Assembly: GCF_900114845.1 (NCBI RefSeq) | Contig: NZ_FOUK01000002.1 | Coordinates: forward strand, 124,001-188,000 | Direction: 5' to 3' | Length of the DNA stretch: 64,000 nucleotides | Source: Pimelobacter simplex | GTDB taxonomy: Bacteria; Actinomycetota; Actinomycetes; Propionibacteriales; Nocardioidaceae | In this document: positions 8,112 through 17,511 of the stretch, piece after piece | Layout: each line of letters starts with the position of its first letter | Position numbering within the stretch: position 1 is the stretch's first letter | Notes under the pieces: model-generated | Seen by the model: the letters and a program-made list of their open reading frames with translations, nothing else | Told to the model about the DNA's origin: nothing | The model's database searches: none | Made by a program: the position numbers and the translations under genes

Positions 8112-9399
8112 CTGGTCGGGCCTGGAGTCGGCGACCGGCCTGGAGGTCGTCACCCCGGCCGACGCCGCCGAGGCCGCCGCCGTGGTGGCCCGTGCCCGCG
8201 CCGCCGGGCAGACGGTCAAGGCCGCCGGCACCGGCCACAGCTTCACCGGCATCGCGACCCCGCAGCACGTGCACCTGCGGCCGGACCGGATGCGCGGCAT
8301 CGTCGCCGTCGACCGCTCGGCGATGACGGTGACCGCGCTCGCCGGGACCCAGCTCAAGGTGTTCAACGCCGAGCTGGCCCGGCTGGGGCTGAGCCTGCAC
8401 AACATGGGCGACATCGCCGAGCAGACCCTGGCCGGCGCGATCTCCACCGGCACCCACGGCACCGGCGGTCGCGCCGGCGGTCTCGCCGCGCAGGTGGTCG
8501 GCCTCGAGCTGGTCACCGGCACCGGCGAGGTGCTGCGCGCCACCGCCACCGAGAACGCCGACGTCCTCGACCTGGCCCGGGTCGGTCTCGGCGCGCTCGG
8601 CGTCCTGGTCACGATCACGTTCGCGGTCGAGCCGCTCTTCCTGCTGCGCGCCGAGGAGCAGCCGATGTCGTGGGACGAGGCGATGGCGTCCTTCGACGAC
8701 CTCACCGCGGCGCACGACCACGTCGACATGTACTGGTTCCCCCACTCCGACCGGATGCTCACCAAGCGCAACACCCGGGTCGGCACCGACCTCTCCGCCG
8801 CCGAGCCGCTCCCCCGCTGGCGCGCCTGGCTCGACGACGACCTGCTCTCCAACACCGTCTTCGGCGCCCAGACCGCCGCGCTCAACCTGGCGCCGCGCGC
8901 CATCCCGGCCGCCAACCGGTTCGCCTCGCGGCTGCTCGGGCCGCGCACCTACAGCGACATCGCGCACCGGGTGTTCACCACCGAGCGCAACGTGGTCTTC
9001 CGCGAGATGGAGTACGCCGTGCCCCGCGAGGTCGGCCTCGACGTCCTGCGCGAGTGCCGCGCCGCGTTCGAGCGCTCCGGGCTGACCGTCTCGTTCCCCG
9101 TCGAGATCCGGGTCGCACCCCCCGACGACGTGGCGCTGTCGACGTCGTACCGGCGCGACTCGTTCTACCTCGCCTTCCACACCCACCGCCGCGCCGACCA
9201 CCGCGCCTACTTCGGGCTCCTCGAGCCGATCCTGCGCGCCCACGAGGGCCGGCCGCACTGGGGCAAGCTGCACACCCTGGGGGCCGACGACCTGGCGCCG
9301 CGCTACCCGCGCTTCGCCGACTTCGTCGCGCTGCGCGACCGGCTCGACCCCGACCGCGTGTTCGCCAACCCCTACCTCGACCGGGTGCTCGGTGCCTGA
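8080..9399 (+). CDS. D-arabinono-1,4-lactone oxidase family FAD-dependent oxidoreductase
   Basis: The 439 residues comprise an N-terminal FAD-binding PCMH/VAO domain and a C-terminal ALO domain. GTGHSFTG (50-57) contains His53, the expected covalent FAD attachment site of aldonolactone and alditol oxidases. The substrate-domain motif HWGKLH and the terminal LDPDRVFANPYL segment are typical of the sugar-1,4-lactone oxidase family. It oxidises an aldonolactone or alditol with O2 or another acceptor; the precise sugar is unknown. TAGCGT ends eight bases before the ATG at 8080. The stop overlaps the next gene by eight bases. Confidence 0.9.
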   Translation: MSTPQPSAWRNWSGLESATGLEVVTPADAAEAAAVVARARAAGQTVKAAGTGHSFTGIATPQHVHLRPDRMRGIVAVDRSAMTVTALAGTQLKVFNAELARLGLSLHNMGDIAEQTLAGAISTGTHGTGGRAGGLAAQVVGLELVTGTGEVLRATATENADVLDLARVGLGALGVLVTITFAVEPLFLLRAEEQPMSWDEAMASFDDLTAAHDHVDMYWFPHSDRMLTKRNTRVGTDLSAAEPLPRWRAWLDDDLLSNTVFGAQTAALNLAPRAIPAANRFASRLLGPRTYSDIAHRVFTTERNVVFREMEYAVPREVGLDVLRECRAAFERSGLTVSFPVEIRVAPPDDVALSTSYRRDSFYLAFHTHRRADHRAYFGLLEPILRAHEGRPHWGKLHTLGADDLAPRYPRFADFVALRDRLDPDRVFANPYLDRVLGA

Positions 9400-9829
9400 G
9401 CCGGCGTCCCCGGCGCGTCCGGCCTGCCCCTGCGACTCCGGGCGCACCTACGACGACTGCTGCCGTCCCTTCCACCGCAGCCCGGGCTCGGCGCCGACGG
9501 CCGAGGAGCTGATGCGCTCGCGCTACTCGGCGTTCGTCAAGGGGCTCGCGTCGTACCTGCTGCACACCTGGCACCCCGCCACCCGCCCGGCCTCCCTCGA
9601 GCTCGACGACCGGATCCGCTGGACCGGCCTCGAGGTGCTCGGCGCCGAGGGCGGCGGGATCGGCGAGAAGCGCGGCGTCGTCGAGTTCCTCGCCCACCAC
9701 GACCTCGACGGCGTCCCCGGCGCCCTCCACGAGGTCAGCCGGTTCCGGCGCCAGGGCGAGATGTGGCTCTACGTCCGCGGCAAGGCCCGCTGGTCGCGGG
9801 CGACGAGCCCGCCCATTGTCGACAAATGA
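9392..9829 (+). CDS. YchJ family (UPF0225) SEC-C motif protein
   Basis: The 145 residues open with a SEC-C zinc-binding motif (CPCDSGRTYDDCC, 12-24) followed by an NTF2-like YchJ domain with the conserved LMRSRYSAF segment (41-49). SEC-C motifs bind zinc and often mediate interaction with SecB or ribosomes; the YchJ family itself has no settled function. The GTG start at 9392 overlaps the oxidase stop, so the two are co-transcribed. Confidence 0.88.
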   Translation: MPEPASPARPACPCDSGRTYDDCCRPFHRSPGSAPTAEELMRSRYSAFVKGLASYLLHTWHPATRPASLELDDRIRWTGLEVLGAEGGGIGEKRGVVEFLAHHDLDGVPGALHEVSRFRRQGEMWLYVRGKARWSRATSPPIVDK

Positions 9830-9923
9830 CCGGCACGCCGGGCGCGGGTCCCGCTCCGGGCGGCCGCCGGGCGTAGGCTCGGCCGGACAGGCGACCAGCA
9901 CGTGCAGACGACCCGAGGGAATG

Positions 9924-10934
9924 ATGAGCGACATGGCGGACCAGGGCGGTACCGACCGCACCGACCGCCCCGTGCGCCTCACCCTCGCCGCGGGCTCCAC
10001 CCCGCGCCGGCTGCAGCTGGTGGACGACCAGGGCACGACCTACACCCTCGACATCACGCCTGAGCTCCGCACCGCGGTGCGTGGTGAGACACCGCGTCGA
10101 TTGGAGACCCCGATGAGCAGCAGCATCCGTCCTCGCGAGATCCAGGTCCGGATCCGTGCCGGCGAGACCGCCGAGGCGGTCGCCGAGGCAGCCGGGACCA
10201 CGGTCGACGCGATCATGCCCTACGTCGGCCCGGTCCTCGCCGAGCGCGAGCACGTCGCCGGCCGCGCCCAGAAGGCCTCGGTCCGGCGGACCCCCGGCGA
10301 GGGCAACGGCCCCGCCCAGAGCCGCGTCCTCGGCGACGCCGTCGCCGCCCACCTGCGCGGGCGCGGCGCCGACCCGGCCGCCGTCGTGTGGGACGCCTAC
10401 CGCCGCGACACCGGCCGCTGGGTGCTCACCGGCACCTTCGACACCGACGAGCGCGGCGGCGTCGCCCGGTTCACCTACGACGCCCCCGGCAACTACGTGC
10501 TCTCCGACAACGACGACGCCCGCTGGCTGATCGGCGACGTCCTGCCCGTCGCCGAGCCGGCCCCGCCGGCCCGCGACGACCTCCAGCAGGTCCGCGAGCG
10601 GCGGCTGGCCGCCGTCCCGGCCGAGGAGCTGCCGCTCGGCGACGCCGCGCTGCCCCTGGGCGACGCCTTCGACGAGGCGATCGACCTGAGCGCCGCCGTC
10701 GACCAGGCGCCCGCCGCCACTCCCGCGACCGCCGACGAGCCGCTGCGCGCCACCGCCGACGAGGTCGCCGCCGCGACCTCCACCTCCACTGACGGCGACG
10801 CCGGCGCCGATGCCGACGCGGAGGCCGAGGCCGAGGCCGAGCGCGCCCGGCACCGCCGTCCGGTGCAGAAGAAGCGGGGCCGCGCGTCCGTCCCGAGCTG
10901 GGACGAGATCATGTTCGGCGGCGGCGACCAGTAG
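9924..10934 (+). CDS. sepH: SepH, FtsZ-associated septation protein (DUF3071)
   Basis: This encodes 336 residues. The N-terminal DUF3071 domain (about 8-200) has an embedded helix-turn-helix-like segment (AETAGT region preceded by EIQVRIRAGET); a long acidic Ala/Glu linker follows, and the C-terminus ends in VPSWDEIMFGGGD, a hallmark of SepH. In Streptomyces and mycobacteria SepH binds FtsZ and promotes its assembly at division septa. I chose the second of two adjacent ATGs because GAGGGA at 9915-9920 is spaced better for it; ATG 9921 and ATG 9933 are alternatives. An upstream in-frame extension to 9816 looks untranslated. Confidence 0.88.
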   Translation: MSDMADQGGTDRTDRPVRLTLAAGSTPRRLQLVDDQGTTYTLDITPELRTAVRGETPRRLETPMSSSIRPREIQVRIRAGETAEAVAEAAGTTVDAIMPYVGPVLAEREHVAGRAQKASVRRTPGEGNGPAQSRVLGDAVAAHLRGRGADPAAVVWDAYRRDTGRWVLTGTFDTDERGGVARFTYDAPGNYVLSDNDDARWLIGDVLPVAEPAPPARDDLQQVRERRLAAVPAEELPLGDAALPLGDAFDEAIDLSAAVDQAPAATPATADEPLRATADEVAAATSTSTDGDAGADADAEAEAEAERARHRRPVQKKRGRASVPSWDEIMFGGGDQ

Positions 10935-10980
10935 GTCCCAGCCCGGTCCGCGACCGGGCAAAAGCGCGTAGCGTGCGCGC

Positions 10981-13026
10981 ATGGCCTACTTCGTGACCGG
11001 CGCCACCGGCTTCATCGGGCGCCACCTCATCGCCGAGCTCGTCGACCACCGCGAGGGTCCGGTCTTCGTCCTCGTGCGCGCCTCGTCGCTGCCGCGCATG
11101 GAGGCGCTTGTGCGCCAGTGGGGCGCGGACCGGGTCCAGCCCGTCGTCGGCGACCTCACCCAGCCCGGCCTCGGCGTCGACCCCGGCTGGGTCGCCGAGC
11201 ACGCCGGCTCGATCGACCACTTCTTCCACCTCGCCGCGATCTACGACATCACCGCCGACGACGCGACCAACGACGCGATGAACATCGACGGCACCCGCAA
11301 CGCGCTGACCCTGGCCGAGTCGCTGCGGGCCGGCGTCTTCCACCAGGTGTCGTCGGTCGCGGCGGCCGGCGACTACCACGGCCGCTTCGACGAGACCATG
11401 TTCGAGGAGGGCCAGCCGCTGCCCTCGCCGTACCACCGCACGAAGTACGAGTCCGAGAAGATCGTCCGCGACGAGGCCACGATCCCGTGGCGGGTCTACC
11501 GGCCGGCGATCGTCGTCGGCCACTCCGAGACCGGCGCGATGGACAAGATCGACGGGCCCTACTACTTCTTCCCCGTCATCAAGCGGCTCCGCGACGCGCT
11601 GCCCGCCTGGCTCCCCCTCGTCGGCCTCGACCTCGGCGACACCAACCTGGTGCCGGTCGACTACGTCGCCAAGGCGATGGACCACCTCGCGCACGTCCCC
11701 GGCCACGACGGCGAGGCCTTCCACCTGGTCAACCCGGAGCCGCAGTCGGTCATCGAGATGATCAACGCCTTCTGCTCCGCCGCCGGCGCGCCCCGCTTCG
11801 CCACCCCCGTCGACCGCTCGGTCACCACCGCCGGACCCCTCGCGCTGCTCCCCCGCGCGCTGCGCCCGATCAACGTGATGAACGCCGTCATCCGCTCCGC
11901 GCCGGCCCAGCTCGTCCTCGACCAGACCGTCGGCCGGCTCGGCATCCCGGCCGAGGTGCTCGCCCACACCTCGTTCCCCTCGGTCTTCGACTCCCGCGCC
12001 ACCGAGCGCGCCCTGGCCGGCTCCGGGATCAGCGTGCCGCCGCTCGAGACCTACGTCCGCGCCCTGTGGGGCTACTGGGAGGAGAACCTCGACGACGCGA
12101 CCGGCCGTGACCCCAAGGCCGTCGCCGCCCTCAAGGACAAGTACGTCGTCATCACCGGCGCGTCGTCCGGCATCGGCCAGGTCGTCGCCCTCAAGGTCGC
12201 CCAGGCCGGCGGCATCCCGGTCCTCGTCGCCCGCGGCAAGGAGAAGCTCGAGGCCACCAGGGACATCATCGAGCTGCGCGGCGGACGCGCCGAGGTCTTC
12301 CCCTGCGACCTGTCCGACCTCGAGGCCATCGACCGGCTCTGCGAGCAGCTCAGCGCCGACCTGCCGAGCGTCGACTACGTCATCAACAACGCCGGCCGCT
12401 CGATCCGCCGCTCGCTCAAGCTGTCCCAGGACCGCTTCCACGACTTCGAGCGCACCATGCAGCTCAACTACTTCGGCGCCATCCGCCTGGTCATGGGCCT
12501 GATGCCCCAGCTGCACAGCCAGCGCTCCGGGCACATCGTCAACATCTCCTCGATCGGCGTGCAGACCAACCCGCCGCGCTTCTCGGCGTACGTCGCCTCG
12601 AAGGCCGCCCTCGACGCCTGGAGCAATGTCGTCTCCTCCGAGGTCGTCGGCCACGGGATCACCTTCACCAACGTGCACATGCCCCTGGTGCGGACGCCGA
12701 TGATCGCGCCCACCAAGATCTACGACAAGTTCCCCACGATCTCCCCCGCCCAGGCCGCGGACGTGGTGATCAAGGCGATGGTCGACAAGCCCCACGAGAT
12801 CAACACCGCCCTCGGCACCGCCGGCGAGCTCGCCCACACCATCGCCCCGCGGACGGCCTTCCGCGTCCTCAACCTCGCCTACCAGGTGTTCCCGGACTCC
12901 GCCGCCGCCAAGGGCCAGAAGCCCGCCTCGGCCGCCGCCGCGGCCGCCGAGGAGGCGCCCGCCTCGAACCACCGCGAGACCGAGCAGATGCTCCTCGCCC
13001 AGCTGTTCCGCGGCGTGCACTGGTGA
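10981..13026 (+). CDS. Two-domain SDR oxidoreductase, fatty acyl-CoA reductase-like
   Basis: The 681-residue protein fuses two short-chain dehydrogenase domains. The N-terminal one (about 1-360) is an extended SDR with TGATGFIGRH (8-17) and a YxxxK site (YHRTKYESEK region). The C-terminal one (about 380-640) is classical, with TGASSGIGQ, NNAG and YVASK. This order and length match bacterial fatty acyl-CoA reductases such as Marinobacter Maqu_2220 and mycobacterial AcrA1, which convert acyl-CoA to aldehyde and then alcohol. The function here is inferred from architecture. TAGCGT at 10969-10974 ends six bases before the ATG, so the transcript is probably leaderless. The tail is an Ala-rich linker. 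Confidence 0.85.
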   Translation: MAYFVTGATGFIGRHLIAELVDHREGPVFVLVRASSLPRMEALVRQWGADRVQPVVGDLTQPGLGVDPGWVAEHAGSIDHFFHLAAIYDITADDATNDAMNIDGTRNALTLAESLRAGVFHQVSSVAAAGDYHGRFDETMFEEGQPLPSPYHRTKYESEKIVRDEATIPWRVYRPAIVVGHSETGAMDKIDGPYYFFPVIKRLRDALPAWLPLVGLDLGDTNLVPVDYVAKAMDHLAHVPGHDGEAFHLVNPEPQSVIEMINAFCSAAGAPRFATPVDRSVTTAGPLALLPRALRPINVMNAVIRSAPAQLVLDQTVGRLGIPAEVLAHTSFPSVFDSRATERALAGSGISVPPLETYVRALWGYWEENLDDATGRDPKAVAALKDKYVVITGASSGIGQVVALKVAQAGGIPVLVARGKEKLEATRDIIELRGGRAEVFPCDLSDLEAIDRLCEQLSADLPSVDYVINNAGRSIRRSLKLSQDRFHDFERTMQLNYFGAIRLVMGLMPQLHSQRSGHIVNISSIGVQTNPPRFSAYVASKAALDAWSNVVSSEVVGHGITFTNVHMPLVRTPMIAPTKIYDKFPTISPAQAADVVIKAMVDKPHEINTALGTAGELAHTIAPRTAFRVLNLAYQVFPDSAAAKGQKPASAAAAAAEEAPASNHRETEQMLLAQLFRGVHW

Positions 13027-13030
13027 GCGG

Positions 13031-13879
13031 CTAGGACCGCTCCACCGGCCGGCCCGGATCGGCCACCCACTCGCTCCAGCTGCCCGGGTAGAGCGCGGCC
13101 CGCACCCCCGCGAGCTCCAACGCGAGGACGTCGTGCGCGGCCGTCACCCCGGACCCGCAGTAGACCGCCACGTCCACCCCCGGCACCGCCCCGACCTCCG
13201 CGTAGACCGCCGCCAGCTCGGCCGGGTCCCGGAACCGGCCCCGCTCGTCGAGGTTCCGGCTGGTCGGGACGTTCACCGCCCCCGGGACGTGGCCCGCCAC
13301 CGGGTCGATCGGCTCCACCTCGCCGCGATAGCGCTCCGCCGCCCGGGCGTCCACCAGCACCGCCGCCTGCCGGACCGTGCCGGCGTCGACGGCCGGCAGC
13401 GCGCCCGGACGTGCGGTGAACGTGCCGCTGCTCCGGCCGCCTCGCTCATCCTGCCCGTCTCGCCCGGTCTCGATCGGGCCGCCGGCCTCCTGCCAGGCCG
13501 ACCAGCCGCCGTCGAGGACGCGGACGTCCTGGTGCCCGTGGTACCGCAGCAGCCACCAGCACCGCGCCGCCGCATGACCGGCCCAGTCGTCGTACACCAC
13601 CACGGGACGGTCGTCGCGCACCCCCACCTCCCGCATCGCCGCCTGGAAGTCGGCGACCTCCGGCAGCGGATGGCGCCCCCGCCCGCCGTCGCCGGCCGGC
13701 GCCGCGAGCGCCCGGTCGAGGTCGACGTACGCGGCGCCGGGGACGTGGCCCGCCGCGAACGCCGTCACCCCGGACGGACCGCCGCCCATCCGGTAGCGGA
13801 CGTCCAGCACGGTCACCTCCGCCTGCTCCCCCACCACCTGCAGCAGCTCGTCGACCCCGATCAGCCCGGACCTCGTCAT
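13031..13879 (-). CDS. sseA: 3-mercaptopyruvate sulfurtransferase (rhodanese family)
   Basis: The 282 residues form two rhodanese domains, the second catalytic. The active-site loop is CGSGVTA with Cys241; CGSGV is the mercaptopyruvate-sulfurtransferase form, whereas thiosulfate enzymes usually have CRKGV. It moves sulfur from mercaptopyruvate to thiol or cyanide acceptors in the cytoplasm. The ATG at 13879 has TAGGCT six bases upstream, so it is probably leaderless. It converges on the two-domain SDR gene with four bases between stops. Confidence 0.88.
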   Translation of the reverse strand: MTRSGLIGVDELLQVVGEQAEVTVLDVRYRMGGGPSGVTAFAAGHVPGAAYVDLDRALAAPAGDGGRGRHPLPEVADFQAAMREVGVRDDRPVVVYDDWAGHAAARCWWLLRYHGHQDVRVLDGGWSAWQEAGGPIETGRDGQDERGGRSSGTFTARPGALPAVDAGTVRQAAVLVDARAAERYRGEVEPIDPVAGHVPGAVNVPTSRNLDERGRFRDPAELAAVYAEVGAVPGVDVAVYCGSGVTAAHDVLALELAGVRAALYPGSWSEWVADPGRPVERS

Positions 13880-13987
13880 GGCGCCAGCCTAGGCAGTCGC
13901 TCGTCCGACGCTGGTCCTGCCCGGTCGATGCCGCCGGCCCTGTGGAGGAGCCGCCCGCCGCGGCGCCGGATCGGGCAGGCTCCCACC

Positions 13988-14554
13988 ATGTCCGCCGCGT
14001 CACCCGCGCCCCCTGCCTCCCCTGGGTCGTCCGCGTCCCCTGGGACGTCTGCGTCTCTGGCGGTCTCGACGGGGACCGCGGCTCGGCCCGGGATCCAGGC
14101 GCCGGTGCCCCACCTGCTCCAGCGGGTGCTGCGCCGGGCGGTCCTGGAGCACGCAGCCGGCGAGGCGAGGCGGCGCTACCCCGCGGTCCTGCACGCCGGC
14201 CTGCCCTGCGGCGGACCGGCCGAGCACCGCAGCTTCGAGGTCCGCCATGGCGAGCGACTCGACCTCGCCCTGCGGATCGAGATCGTCGAGGCGCTCTGCC
14301 GCGACAGCCTGGACCGCGGCGTCGTCCCGCTGCTGTGGCTGACCCGCCCGGTGGACGGTCCCGACCTCGAGGACCTCGCCTGGGCCGCCGCCGTCGGCGC
14401 GGCCGGACCCGAGCTCGGCGTCACGCTCGACCTGGTCGTGGTGACCCGGCGGTCCTGGCGGGACCCGCGCTCAGGGGTCGGCCGGACCTGGAGCCGGGTC
14501 CGGCCGGCCGGCGCCGCTGCCGCGGCTGCCGGCGCTGCCGCCGAGGCCGGGTGA
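13988..14554 (+). CDS. Uncharacterised protein
   Basis: This 188-residue protein was not recognised. It has a Ser/Ala/Pro-rich N-terminus (about 1-35), a helical middle with paired acidic and hydrophobic residues (LDLALRIEIVEALCRDSL near 95-112), and an Ala-rich tail. The central part could be a small alpha/beta fold, but no catalytic pattern stands out. CAGGCT ends six bases before the ATG at 13988, a weak leaderless promoter match. It converges on the GCS2-family ligase gene with only three bases between stops, which supports it as a real gene. GC and third-position bias match its neighbours. Confidence 0.6.
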   Translation: MSAASPAPPASPGSSASPGTSASLAVSTGTAARPGIQAPVPHLLQRVLRRAVLEHAAGEARRRYPAVLHAGLPCGGPAEHRSFEVRHGERLDLALRIEIVEALCRDSLDRGVVPLLWLTRPVDGPDLEDLAWAAAVGAAGPELGVTLDLVVVTRRSWRDPRSGVGRTWSRVRPAGAAAAAAGAAAEAG

Positions 14555-14557
14555 GCG

Positions 14558-16018
14558 TCACCAGGTGTGGACCGGCTGGTTGTCGTGCATCCGGGCGCGG
14601 TAGTCGGCGAGGACCGCGCGCAGGGCGTCGTACCGGTCGGCGTCGGAGCGCTCGTTGACCTGGCGGACGAACCAGTCGGCGGCGTTGGTCCCGCTCAGGC
14701 AGCGCTGCTCGATGATGTCGAGGTAGCGGTTCGCCTCCGCCTCCTCGACGCCCCACAGCGCCAGACCCTCGCGCGCCAGCGGCAGCAGGCGTCGTACGAC
14801 GAGCTCGGTGGCGCGGACCCGGCCCAGCCCCGGCCAGTAGATCTCGGCGTTGATGCCGTCGCGGGCCGCGGCGTGGAAGTTCTCCTCGGCCGCGCTGAAC
14901 GACATCTGCGACCACAGCGGCCGGTCGTTCTCGGCGATCGCGCGGACCAGGCCGAAGTAGAACGCCGCATTGGCCACCGTGTCGACGACGGTCGGCCCGG
15001 CGGCGAGGATCCGGTTCTCGACGCGCAGGTGCGGCAGGCCGCCGGTGATGTCGTAGACCGGGCGGTTCCACCGGTAGATCGTCCCGTTGTGCAGGCGCAG
15101 CTCGGACAGGTTCGGCGTCCCCCCGGCCTCGAGGACGGTGAGCGGGTCCTCCTCGTCGATCACCGGCAGCAGCGCCGGGAAGTAGCGCACGTTCTCCTCG
15201 AACAGGTCGAACACCGACGTGATCCACCGCTCGCCGAACCACACCCGCGGCCGGACCCCCTGCACCTTGAGCTCCTCGGCACGCGTGTCGGTCGCCTGCT
15301 CGAAGAGCGGGATCCGGGTCTCGGCCCACAGCTGCTTGCCCAGGAGGTACGGCGCATTGGCCGCCACCGCGATCTGCACGCCGGCGATCGCCTGCGAGGC
15401 GTTCCAGTACGACGCGAACCGCTCCGGGCTCACCTGCACGTGGAACTGGGTGCTCGTGCACGCCGCCTCCGGCATGATCGTGTCGACCGTCGTCCGCAGC
15501 CGCTCGACCCCCTGGATGTCGATCAGGATGTCCTCGCCACGCGCCCGTAGGATCTGCTCGCTGAGCAGCCGGTAGCGCGGGTTGGCGCTGATCACGTCCG
15601 CCTCGAGGTGCTCGGGCGCCAGCGTCGGCAGGATCCCGATCATCACCAGGTGCGCGTCGACCGCCGCGGCCCGCTTCTCGGCGTTGTTGAGGCTGGCCCG
15701 CAGCTGGGTCTCGTACAGCTCGAGCCCACCCCTAGCCAGCGGACCCGGCGGCAGGTTGAGCTCGATGTTGAACTGACCGAGCTCGGTCTGGAAGTCCGGG
15801 TCCTCGATCGCCGCCAGCACCTCGGCATTGCGCAGCGCCGGGTCCCCCGCGCCGTCGACGAGGTTGAGCTCCACCTCGATGCCGGTCCACGGATCGTCAG
15901 TGTCGAAGGCCGACTCGCGCAGCATCCGCTCGAACACGTCGAGGCAGCGGCGGACCTTGTCCCGGTAGCGGGTCCGGTCGGCGGGGGTGAACTCCTGGGG
16001 CGCGACGTCATCTCCCAT
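14558..16018 (-). CDS. Glutamate-cysteine ligase family (GCS2) carboxylate-amine ligase
   Basis: The 486 residues include the acidic strand GIEVELNLVD (46-55) and QFNIELNLPPG (about 82-92) that build the metal/ATP site of the GCS2/YbdK superfamily, and later ENRILAAGPT and GINAEIYWPG segments. The family couples an amino acid carboxylate to an amine using ATP. Glutathione is rare in actinobacteria, so the true substrate may be another gamma-glutamyl acceptor; it cannot be told from sequence. TAGTGT ends six bases before the ATG at 16018, so it is probably leaderless. Confidence 0.85.
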   Translation of the reverse strand: MGDDVAPQEFTPADRTRYRDKVRRCLDVFERMLRESAFDTDDPWTGIEVELNLVDGAGDPALRNAEVLAAIEDPDFQTELGQFNIELNLPPGPLARGGLELYETQLRASLNNAEKRAAAVDAHLVMIGILPTLAPEHLEADVISANPRYRLLSEQILRARGEDILIDIQGVERLRTTVDTIMPEAACTSTQFHVQVSPERFASYWNASQAIAGVQIAVAANAPYLLGKQLWAETRIPLFEQATDTRAEELKVQGVRPRVWFGERWITSVFDLFEENVRYFPALLPVIDEEDPLTVLEAGGTPNLSELRLHNGTIYRWNRPVYDITGGLPHLRVENRILAAGPTVVDTVANAAFYFGLVRAIAENDRPLWSQMSFSAAEENFHAAARDGINAEIYWPGLGRVRATELVVRRLLPLAREGLALWGVEEAEANRYLDIIEQRCLSGTNAADWFVRQVNERSDADRYDALRAVLADYRARMHDNQPVHTW

Positions 16019-16440
16019 GGGCCGACACTAGACAGAACCGGGGCGGGGAGCGAGCGTTCGTCCGCGGGGCGAGTCGGCGTCGGGGGTGGGGCACGGTCGT
16101 CCGAGGTGGTTGGGAGCCGGGTCGGTAGCGGGTGCGGCGGCTGCGGCGGGTGTGGGAGCGGCTTCGTGGGCGACGCGCGGGCTTTGGGGGCGCGGGCTGG
16201 TCGGGTCGGGTTGGCGCGCCGTTGTCCGGAGGCCAGCTAACCCGTGGCCGGTCCAAGGTCGCGGCGGGGCCGGGCAGGCGGCGCTGAGTACGCGCATGGT
16301 CGTCCGGGAACCCGCAGACCGCAGACCGCAAGGGCGGCTCGCCCGCCACGGCGGCCGGGCCGCCACGCAGCGGGCGCCGTGGGCCACGGCGCCGGGAGCA
16401 GCGGCTCGTCGGGCGCCGGGGTTCGTGCCGCCCCGCCCCA
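16019..16440. other. Intergenic stretch with strong G skew, no supported gene
   Basis: These 422 bases contain the -10 of the GCS2-family gene near their left end and several GC-rich inverted segments, including a short tandem GCAGACC unit near 16315. The upper strand is rich in G runs between 16080 and 16230. Open frames exist on both strands but encode Arg/Pro- or Gly/Arg-rich sequence without start signals or conserved features, so I do not call a gene. Confidence 0.5.
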
Positions 16441-17511
16441 CTACGGCGGCTCTTCCGTGGGGGCCGCGGACGGCGGGAGCGGGGTGGCGGGTGGGAGGCC
16501 GGCGGACCAGTCGAAGTCGGCGCTCCACTGGTCCGGGGAGACGGCGTTCTCGAGGAGGAGGGCGAGGTAGGCGGCGAGCCGGTAGGCGGGGTCGGTACGG
16601 CGGCAGCGGTCGAGGGCGGCCCAGGCGAGGGCGCCGTCGCCGGACTGCCAGGCGGCCCAGGCGAGGAGGGCGGCCGGCGCTGGGAGGAGGGGGTCCGGGG
16701 CGCGGCGGACGGCGTCGGACCAGATCCGGAGGTGGGCGGACGCGGTGGCGGAGGTGAGGTGGGACCAGGCGGCGTCGCGGACCCGGGGCGCCTGCATGAC
16801 CCACAGGAGGCGGGCCAGGTCGGCGTCGGTGGGAAGGATCGCGCTCTCGACCAGGTCGGTGACGGTGGCCAGCGCCCAGCGGCCGGCGTCGCGGATCGCG
16901 CGGCCGGTGGTGGGGATGCCGTGGTCGGCGTGGCGTCCGTCGACCAGGGCGGCGGTGACGGCGGCCGCGGCGGCGGGCCGCTGGGCGAGAGAGTCGACCA
17001 TGGCGTCGCGGGTCGGGTGGACGAGGCGGCCGGAGGCGAGGGCGTCGCGGATGAAGGGGTGCGCCGAGATGTCGTAGGGGTGCCGTCGGCGGCGCACGGT
17101 CGGGTCCGGGTGCTCGAGCTGGCGGTAGTGGGTGCCGTCGGCGAGCAGCGCGGTGACGATGCCGAGGCCGCGGCGGGCGCAGGAGCGGCGCAGTGCCCGG
17201 TGGACGGCGGCCGCCGCCGCGGGCTCGTCGGTGAAGTAGAGGAGCACGACGCGGACCGCGCCGTGGCGCCGGGCGGGCACGAGGAGGCGGGTGTCGAGGA
17301 GGCGGCGCACGGCGGGGCTCTGCTCGTCGATCGGGGGCAGGTCGATGCGGGCGTGGAAGGGCCGGCGGCCGCCGAGGGTGAGCATGACGATCGAGCGCTC
17401 CGGCCAGAACCCGAGCAGCACGGGGGCGACGGCGAGGAGGTCGTCGGTGTCGTGGGCGGTGAGGGAGAGGGGCGTGGCGGTGGTGGGGGCGGTGGGCGAG
17501 GCGGTGGTCAT
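16441..17511 (-). CDS. DUF4192 family protein
   Basis: The 356 residues begin with a Thr/Ala/Pro-rich leader and the DUF4192 opening (DTDDLLAVAPVLLGFWPERS, about 22-41), followed by an alpha/beta region and a C-terminal helical region built from repeat-like helices (LAWAAWQSGDGALAWAALDRC). DUF4192 is widespread in actinobacteria and has no established function. I chose the ATG at 17511; longer upstream frames overlap dinB and are not conserved. It is divergent from DNA polymerase IV across a 132-base G-rich spacer. Confidence 0.82.
   Translation of the reverse strand: MTTASPTAPTTATPLSLTAHDTDDLLAVAPVLLGFWPERSIVMLTLGGRRPFHARIDLPPIDEQSPAVRRLLDTRLLVPARRHGAVRVVLLYFTDEPAAAAAVHRALRRSCARRGLGIVTALLADGTHYRQLEHPDPTVRRRRHPYDISAHPFIRDALASGRLVHPTRDAMVDSLAQRPAAAAAVTAALVDGRHADHGIPTTGRAIRDAGRWALATVTDLVESAILPTDADLARLLWVMQAPRVRDAAWSHLTSATASAHLRIWSDAVRRAPDPLLPAPAALLAWAAWQSGDGALAWAALDRCRRTDPAYRLAAYLALLLENAVSPDQWSADFDWSAGLPPATPLPPSAAPTEEPP

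Noticed and set aside
10909..13020. A 703-codon open frame antisense to the two-domain SDR
   Set aside because: The product is low-complexity Asp/Gly/Val sequence, and the plus strand has complete SDR motifs.
16008..16349. Possible 113-residue protein upstream of the GCS2-family gene
   Set aside because: It overlaps that gene's start and promoter, is Arg/Pro-rich without recognisable structure, and has no start signal.
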